In this document: piece by piece, positions 59,642 through 64,000 of the stretch | Position numbering within the stretch: the stretch's first letter is position 1 | Layout of the letters: the number at the start of each line of letters is the position of its first letter | DNA from: Hymenobacter plasmatis | GTDB taxonomy: Bacteria; Bacteroidota; Bacteroidia; Cytophagales; Hymenobacteraceae | Assembly (NCBI RefSeq): GCF_020711255.1 | Contig: NZ_JAJFAW010000021.1 | Coordinates: 42,633-106,632 of the forward strand | Length of the DNA stretch: 64,000 nt | Reading direction: 5' to 3' | Made by a program: the position numbers and the translations under genes | The notes under the pieces: generated by a model | The model's input: only the letters and a program-made list of their open reading frames with translations | Told to the model about the DNA's origin: nothing | Databases searched by the model: none

Positions 59642-61069
59642 CTACGCCAGCACCTCTTCCGTAAGCACGCTGGCAAAAGCCAGCAGTTCCGCTTCGCGGA
59701 AAGCACCGGCCATTACCTGCAAGCCAATGGGCAGGCCGGCGGCATCCTCCCCTACCGGCACCGAAATGGCCGGCACGCCCGCCAGAGAGGCCTGCACCGT
59801 GAAAATATCGGCCAAGTACATGGACACGGGGTCCTGCTTCTCGCCGATTTTGAAGGCCGTGGTGGGGGTGGTGGGCAGCACCAGGAAATCGTACTGGCGC
59901 AGCAGCTCGTCGGTTTTGTCCTTAATCAGCCGGCGCACGCGCTGGGCCTTAGTGTAGTAGGCGTCGTAGTAGTTGGCGCTGAGCACGAAGGTGCCCAGCA
60001 GAATGCGCCGCTGCACCTCGGCCCCAAAGCCCTGGGCCCGGCTCTTTTTGTAGAGCGACTCCAAGTCCGTGGCATCCGGGGCGCGGTAGCCATACTTCAC
60101 CCCGTCGAAGCGGCCCAGATTGGAGCTGGCTTCGGCTGTGGTGAGGATGTAGTAGGTCGGAATCATGAAATCCAGGTACGGGAAGTCCACGGCCTCTACC
60201 ACGTGGCCCTGGCCGCGCAGTATATCCAGCTGGGTTTCCAGTGCGGCCTTGATTTCGGGGTTCAGGCCTTCGTTGTCGATGGCGTCGGCGATGTAGCCGA
60301 TGCGGTAGTGTGGCGCGGGCGTGAGCTGCTGGCTGTAAGCGGGCACCTCGCGCTGACTGGCGGTGCTGTCCATACCATCGGGGCCGGCCATTACCTCCAA
60401 AAGCAGCGCGGCGTCCTGTACCGAGCGGGTGATAGGCCCAATCTGGTCGAACGACGACGCAAACGCCACCAGGCCGTAGCGCGAAATGCGCGAGTACGTT
60501 GGTTTTAGCCCAACGACGCCGCAGAATGCGGCCGGCTGGCGCACCGAGCCACCGGTATCGGAGCCGATGGAAGCCAAGCACATGTCGGCCTGCACGGCCA
60601 CGGCCGAGCCACCCGATGAACCACCGGGCACCCGGTCGGGGTCGGCGGCATTGCGGGCCGGACCGAAGTAGGACGTTTCGTTCGAACCGCCCATGGCAAA
60701 CTCGTCGCAGTTCTGCCGGCCGATGATGATGGCGTCGGCGTCGAGCAGGCGCTGCACGGCCGTGCCGGTGAAGAGCGACTTGAAGCCGTCGAGCATCAGG
60801 CTGCTGCTTTGCAGCGAGTGCCCGGCGTATGCCAGCACGTCCTTAATGCCGATGACCATGCCGGCCAGCGGCCCGGCCGTGCCAGCAGCCAGCTTGGCAT
60901 CCACGGCATCGGCCTGGGTGCGGGCCTCGTCGGGCCACACTTCCAGGAAGGCGTTGAGGTGCTGCTGGCGCTCGATGTTGCCCAGATAATACTCAACGAG
61001 CTGCCGGCAGGACGTGGTGCCCGCCGCCAGCTCGTTACGAACTTCGGATAAAGAATGAAAACGCTTCAA
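59642..61069 (-). CDS. gatA: Glutamyl-tRNA(Gln)/aspartyl-tRNA(Asn) amidotransferase subunit A
   Basis: Amidase subunit of GatCAB, which supplies ammonia from Gln to correct mischarged tRNA. 475 residues. The Ser-cisSer-Lys triad is present: Lys in GMVIGIKDVLAYAG, the cis-Ser in PGGSSGGSAVAV, and the nucleophile Ser in IGSDTGGSVRQPAAFCG. Only a TTG at 61069 can start the frame: an in-frame stop lies four codons upstream (TAA near 61084) and no ATG is available before the catalytic region. gatB and gatC are not in the window, which is common in Bacteroidota. 31 bases after tatA. Confidence 0.93.
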   Translation of the reverse strand: MKRFHSLSEVRNELAAGTTSCRQLVEYYLGNIERQQHLNAFLEVWPDEARTQADAVDAKLAAGTAGPLAGMVIGIKDVLAYAGHSLQSSSLMLDGFKSLFTGTAVQRLLDADAIIIGRQNCDEFAMGGSNETSYFGPARNAADPDRVPGGSSGGSAVAVQADMCLASIGSDTGGSVRQPAAFCGVVGLKPTYSRISRYGLVAFASSFDQIGPITRSVQDAALLLEVMAGPDGMDSTASQREVPAYSQQLTPAPHYRIGYIADAIDNEGLNPEIKAALETQLDILRGQGHVVEAVDFPYLDFMIPTYYILTTAEASSNLGRFDGVKYGYRAPDATDLESLYKKSRAQGFGAEVQRRILLGTFVLSANYYDAYYTKAQRVRRLIKDKTDELLRQYDFLVLPTTPTTAFKIGEKQDPVSMYLADIFTVQASLAGVPAISVPVGEDAAGLPIGLQVMAGAFREAELLAFASVLTEEVLA

Positions 61070-61100
61070 ACTACTTGCAGATTAGGTGGCCGAAAAGGCG

Positions 61101-61580
61101 TTATGCGTTGGGATTGGGCGAAGCCGGAATGTAGGGCTGCCGGGGCTGGGTGCCTTCGGGCGCCAGGTTGGGCGGCAGCGTAGGCGCCACGGGCGGGGCG
61201 GGCTCGTCGGTTTTATTCTCGAAAGAGTAATCAGCATCGGCCGTGGGCGCAATCGAGGCCGTGGCTGGGGCTGCCCAGGGGTCGAACCCCGAGCCGGTTT
61301 CGGCTACCGGCGCCGGAGGTATCGCAGGGGTCGGGTACTGGTTCTGCGCGTTGTAGTTGGGCTGGGGCTGCGTGTAGTTGGGCGGCGTGGGCTGGCCGGC
61401 CTGCTCAAACTCGCGGCGGATTTCGGTGCTGGCGTCCTTGAACTCGCGGATGCCTTTGCCCAAGCCCCGCGCCAGCTCAGGAATCTTATTCGCCCCAAAG
61501 AAAATGAGGATGACGACCATGATGAGCATGAGCTCGGAGCCGCCGATGTCGCCTAGGAAGAGGATGAAAGGGGTTTGCAT
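61101..61580 (-). CDS. tatA: TatA/Hcf106-family twin-arginine translocase subunit
   Basis: 159 residues. One N-terminal membrane helix (GSELMLIMVVILIFFGANKI), the hinge and amphipathic helix (PELARGLGKGIREFKDAS), then a long unstructured Pro-, Asn- and Gln-rich tail ending in acidic and proline-rich stretches. It should oligomerise with TatC to form the Tat pore; tatC is not in the window. The gene overlaps the expectations of a pair: the second tatA is 14 bases upstream, gatA 31 bases downstream. The Gfo/Idh enzyme at 3.6 kb has a Tat signal. Confidence 0.9.
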   Translation of the reverse strand: MQTPFILFLGDIGGSELMLIMVVILIFFGANKIPELARGLGKGIREFKDASTEIRREFEQAGQPTPPNYTQPQPNYNAQNQYPTPAIPPAPVAETGSGFDPWAAPATASIAPTADADYSFENKTDEPAPPVAPTLPPNLAPEGTQPRQPYIPASPNPNA

Positions 61581-61594
61581 AGCAATAAGTGCGC

Positions 61595-61945
61595 TTATTG
61601 GCGCGGCTGATTATTTGGGTCGTTGGGATTGTACACAGGGGGCACCGGCTGCTGGTAGCCCTGCTGAGGCGCTCCCTGCTGGGGGTAGCCTTGCTGGGGA
61701 TAACCTTGCTGCTGGTACGGCTGCTGGTAAGGCGGCTGCACGGGCGGAGCCGTGGGCTGGTCGCGGAACTGGGGCTGCTGGGTCTCGTCTACCTTGCTGG
61801 CATCCTTGAACTCACGCACGCCTTGGCCCATACCTTTGAACAGCTCAGGAATGCGCTTGGCCCCGAACAAAAGGATAACTACGAACAGGATAAGCAGCAT
61901 TTCGGTTGTTCCGAAGCTACCGATTAGAAACAGGGAATGAAGCAT
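61595..61945 (-). CDS. tatA: Second TatA/Hcf106-family protein with Gln/Pro/Tyr tail
   Basis: 116 residues. N-terminal helix (TTEMLLILFVVILLFGAKRI) and amphipathic segment (PELFKGMGQGVREFKDASK) are typical TatA. The tail is a low-complexity Gln-, Pro-, Tyr- and Gly-rich stretch, with several QQGYPQQG steps. It is the first gene of the tatA-tatA-gatA group, with a TATCTTTG box about 73 bases upstream. Such tails are poorly conserved; no role is known. Confidence 0.88.
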   Translation of the reverse strand: MLHSLFLIGSFGTTEMLLILFVVILLFGAKRIPELFKGMGQGVREFKDASKVDETQQPQFRDQPTAPPVQPPYQQPYQQQGYPQQGYPQQGAPQQGYQQPVPPVYNPNDPNNQPRQ

Positions 61946-62017
61946 GAACGGGAGGGCGATGGCGCCCGATTAGGGTGATAAAGGAAGATATACGTAGCCA
62001 AACACCTTTTGGAGTCT

Positions 62018-62025
62018 CAAAGATA
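62018..62025 (-). promoter_or_regulatory. Candidate -7 box for the tatA-tatA-gatA group
   Basis: TATCTTTG on the minus strand, about 73 bases before ATG 61945. No clear -33 element. Confidence 0.42.
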
Positions 62026-62139
62026 CCCGATAGTAAGGTTTTAGCAGATGAAGCCGAGCTTTAGCGGGTAAATTGAGCCGGTTGGCCGCGCGTAGTTTGC
62101 GGTTGAGCGGAATCCGGGGGCCCACGCCCGCCGACCCAT

Positions 62140-62147
62140 TAGCTTTG
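62140..62147 (+). promoter_or_regulatory. Candidate -7 box for the GAF-LytTR gene
   Basis: TAGCTTTG, about 72 bases before the GTG start. No clear -33 element. Confidence 0.4.
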
Positions 62148-62218
62148 TAACCTTTTCACTTCGAGCTTTATCGGCCCACCGGGGCCAGCACCGAAACACC
62201 ATTACTTTACGATACCAC

Positions 62219-63163
62219 GTGACCACACCCAAGCGTACCACCCAAGCGGATTCGGCCCTGCGCCAAGTAAATGAGCCGGAACGCATGGATGTGCTCCAGA
62301 GCTACCAGGTGCTGGACACCGCCCCGGAGCCGGTATTTAACGACCTGACGCAGTTGGCGGCGTTTATCTGCGGCACGCCCATGTCGCTGGTGTCTTTGAT
62401 TGACGGGGAACGGCAGTGGTTTAAAGCCAAAGTGGGCCTGAACGCCAACGAAACGCCCCGCGAGCACGCCTTCTGCCAGTACGCCATGCGGGCCAGCGAC
62501 GTGTACGAAGTGCCCGACGCCACCGCCGATGCCCGCTTCGCCAACAACCCGCTCGTGACCGGCGAGCCCAACATCCGCTTCTACGCGGGCGCGCCGCTGC
62601 TCTCGCCCGAAGGCCAGCCCCTGGGCACGCTGTGCACGCTCGACACCGTGCCCCGGGAGCTAAGCACCGACCAGCGCGAGGCCTTGCGCATCCTGGCCCG
62701 GCAGGTGATGGCCCACCTGGAGTTGCGCCGCGTCCGCTTTCAGCTCGAAGATGAGCGGCAGAAGCTCGAAGGAGTGCTGCGCATGGCCAACAACTCCGGC
62801 GATTCGCTTTACGCGAATACCCGTTCGGAAATTTTTGTCAAGCAGGACCAGCGCCTGGTGCGCATTGCCACCGCCGACCTGCAGTACGTCGAGGCCCTGG
62901 GCGACTACGTGAACCTGTACACCACCCGCGAGCGGCTCACGGTGTATGGTACCATGAAAGACCTGGAAACCAAGCTGCCGGTCCGCGACTTCGCCCGCGT
63001 GCACCGCAAATACATTGTGCGGCTCGACCGCATTGTAGCCATCGAGGCCGATGTAGCCCTGCTCGATGGCGTGCGCGACGCCAGCCTGAGCCGTTTGCCG
63101 GTGCGGGTGCCCATCGGCAGCTCCTACAAACCCGGCCTGCTCGGGCGGCTGAATCTGGTATAG
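62219..63163 (+). CDS. GAF-LytTR transcriptional regulator
   Basis: 314 residues from a GTG start (next ATG at 62285 would cut the GAF domain). A GAF sensor domain at about 20-170 (LDTAPEPVFNDLTQLAAFICGTPMSLVSLID ... FYAGAPLLSPEGQPLGTLC) is followed by a short linker and a LytTR DNA-binding domain at about 210-314 (IFVKQDQRLVRIATADLQYVEALGDYVNLYT ... FARVHRKYIVRLDRIVAIE). It would sense a small ligand and bind direct repeats in promoters without a receiver domain or kinase partner. Target genes unknown. Confidence 0.93.
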   Translation: MTTPKRTTQADSALRQVNEPERMDVLQSYQVLDTAPEPVFNDLTQLAAFICGTPMSLVSLIDGERQWFKAKVGLNANETPREHAFCQYAMRASDVYEVPDATADARFANNPLVTGEPNIRFYAGAPLLSPEGQPLGTLCTLDTVPRELSTDQREALRILARQVMAHLELRRVRFQLEDERQKLEGVLRMANNSGDSLYANTRSEIFVKQDQRLVRIATADLQYVEALGDYVNLYTTRERLTVYGTMKDLETKLPVRDFARVHRKYIVRLDRIVAIEADVALLDGVRDASLSRLPVRVPIGSSYKPGLLGRLNLV

Positions 63164-63340
63164 GCGGCGGGCCAGCCCAACGGCGCTGCTGCTGGCATAG
63201 GCAAATCGAACGTTCGCCGCTCCAATTCGGCGATTCGCCGAAATACGCTCCGGCGGCGGTCCGGCTCCGGCCACCTTTGTTCTGGTTATCGGGAGCAGCT
63301 GGCTAATGGCCACTTTTGCCGACAGCTAAGTTTGTTTTCA

Positions 63341-63387
63341 TAGCTCAGAAAGACCCGCACCTTTGGTTCGGGTTTTTTTTTGAGCTA
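63341..63387. terminator. Intrinsic terminator
   Basis: Nested stem: TAGCTCA / TGAGCTA outer, ACCCG / CGGGT inner, with a long T9 run inside the right arm. Between the GAF-LytTR gene and the convergent LytM-like gene. Confidence 0.78.
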
Positions 63388-63406
63388 GCCCCACCGGCCG
63401 CGCCCG

Positions 63407-64000
63407 CTAGCGGTGGCCCAACCAGCTTTCCGGGTTGAGGTTGGCCGAGTTGTGCCACACCTGAAACTGCACTTCCGACGTGCCTTCACCATCGGTGGCC
63501 ACGGTACCGATGACTTCCCGGGCGCTCACGCGCTGGCCTTCGTGCACATTCACGGACCGCAGCTTGGCGTACACCGTGAAGAAGTCGCCGTGCTGAATCA
63601 TCACGATGGTGTTCATGCCGGCGATGTTGGCAATGGTGAGCACCTTGCCATCGAAACAGGCCCGCACGGCCTCGCCGGCCCCGGTCTGGATGTCGATGCC
63701 CCGGTTCTCGACGGTCACGTTTTTCAGCACCGGGTGCGGGTGCCGCCCAAAGCGCTGGCTGATAAACCCACGCCCCACGGGCCAGGGCAGCCGGCCGCGG
63801 TTGCCCGCAAAGGAAGACGAGAGCAGCGCCGTTTCGGGCGTGAGGGCCACACGCACGGCCCGGCGGTCGGCTGCGGCCTCGGCGGCGGTTTCGGGCGCGT
63901 CGGATTCGGGTGCGGCCGTGGCGTTGTCGCTTTCCGTGCCATTGGCGCTGGCGGGGGCATCGGGCTCGCGGCGCGCGCTGGGGGCGCTGCCCGCGGCCGC
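63407..64000 (-). CDS. EnvC/LytM-like murein hydrolase activator (5' end outside window)
   Basis: The frame stays open to the right edge of the window, so the N-terminus lies beyond it; the GTG at 63856 is internal. The visible part is an Ala-, Pro-, Glu- and Asp-rich linker (~50 residues) and a complete M23 (LytM) domain: GRGFISQRFGRHPHPVL, GIDIQTGAGEAVRACFDGKVLTI, MIQHGDFFTVYAKL and VQFQVWHNSANLNPESWL. Active M23 enzymes need His in the HxxxD and HxH positions; here the first is ENRGID and the last VQFQVW, so zinc binding is lost. Degenerate LytM domains typically activate cell-wall amidases (EnvC type), which is the likely role. Confidence 0.87.
   Translation of the reverse strand, partial: AAAGSAPSARREPDAPASANGTESDNATAAPESDAPETAAEAAADRRAVRVALTPETALLSSSFAGNRGRLPWPVGRGFISQRFGRHPHPVLKNVTVENRGIDIQTGAGEAVRACFDGKVLTIANIAGMNTIVMIQHGDFFTVYAKLRSVNVHEGQRVSAREVIGTVATDGEGTSEVQFQVWHNSANLNPESWLGHR

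Overview
The window reads as a chromosomal segment of a GC-rich Bacteroidota bacterium, most likely a Hymenobacter-like member of the Cytophagales. The evidence is a complete giant SprA translocon gene (type IX secretion system, T9SS), several proteins with T9SS or gliding-type C-terminal domains, two TonB-dependent receptors with carboxypeptidase-like N-terminal domains, SBBP/PKD surface proteins, and repeated TAnnTTTG boxes (the Bacteroidota -7 promoter element) upstream of genes. No rRNA, tRNA, CRISPR array, integrase, transposase or phage gene was seen.

Layout. 1-5.1 kb: the end of a secreted amidohydrolase, a DUF3850 protein, an exported MetX-like hydrolase and a Tat-exported Gfo/Idh/MocA oxidoreductase. 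5.1-13.4 kb: aldo/keto reductase, dxs, a TonB-dependent receptor with a long low-complexity tail, a flippase-like membrane protein, a small lipoprotein and a LysM protein. 13.5-16.6 kb: the most interesting locus, a methionine operon (metY-metX). Its leader of roughly 550 nt carries a Bacteroidota promoter, a SAM-I (S-box) riboswitch, a 51-codon ORF ending in RMRMCCCPCCC, and a terminator-like hairpin. 16.8-27.6 kb: two tandem paralogous secreted esterases, one carrying an extra ~600-residue T9SS module, LD-carboxypeptidase, an alpha/beta hydrolase, an M28 lipoprotein, cysS and an endonuclease/exonuclease/phosphatase-family membrane protein. 27.8-35.6 kb: two tandem giant T9SS proteins with internal repeats. 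35.6-42 kb: a nested palindromic element, a polysaccharide flippase, a family 4 glycosyltransferase and an Oar-like TonB receptor. 42-44 kb: yicC and a DcrB-like protein. 44.1-57.3 kb, all on the minus strand: maeB, ruvA, sprA, gcvH and a VanZ-M28 peptidase fusion. 57.4-64 kb: LysM lytic transglycosylase, gatA, two tatA genes, a GAF-LytTR regulator, and a LytM/EnvC-like protein cut by the window end.

How it fits together. SprA exports cargo of the kind encoded at 16.8-21.1 kb and 27.8-35.6 kb. The TatA pair relates to export of substrates such as the twin-arginine oxidoreductase at 3.6 kb. MetY and MetX make homocysteine from homoserine, and their leader appears built to sense SAM (riboswitch) and perhaps cysteinyl-tRNA or cysteine supply (poly-Cys ORF). 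Intergenic spaces carry at least two families of palindromic repeats. One of them supplies the ends of the flippase and glycosyltransferase reading frames.
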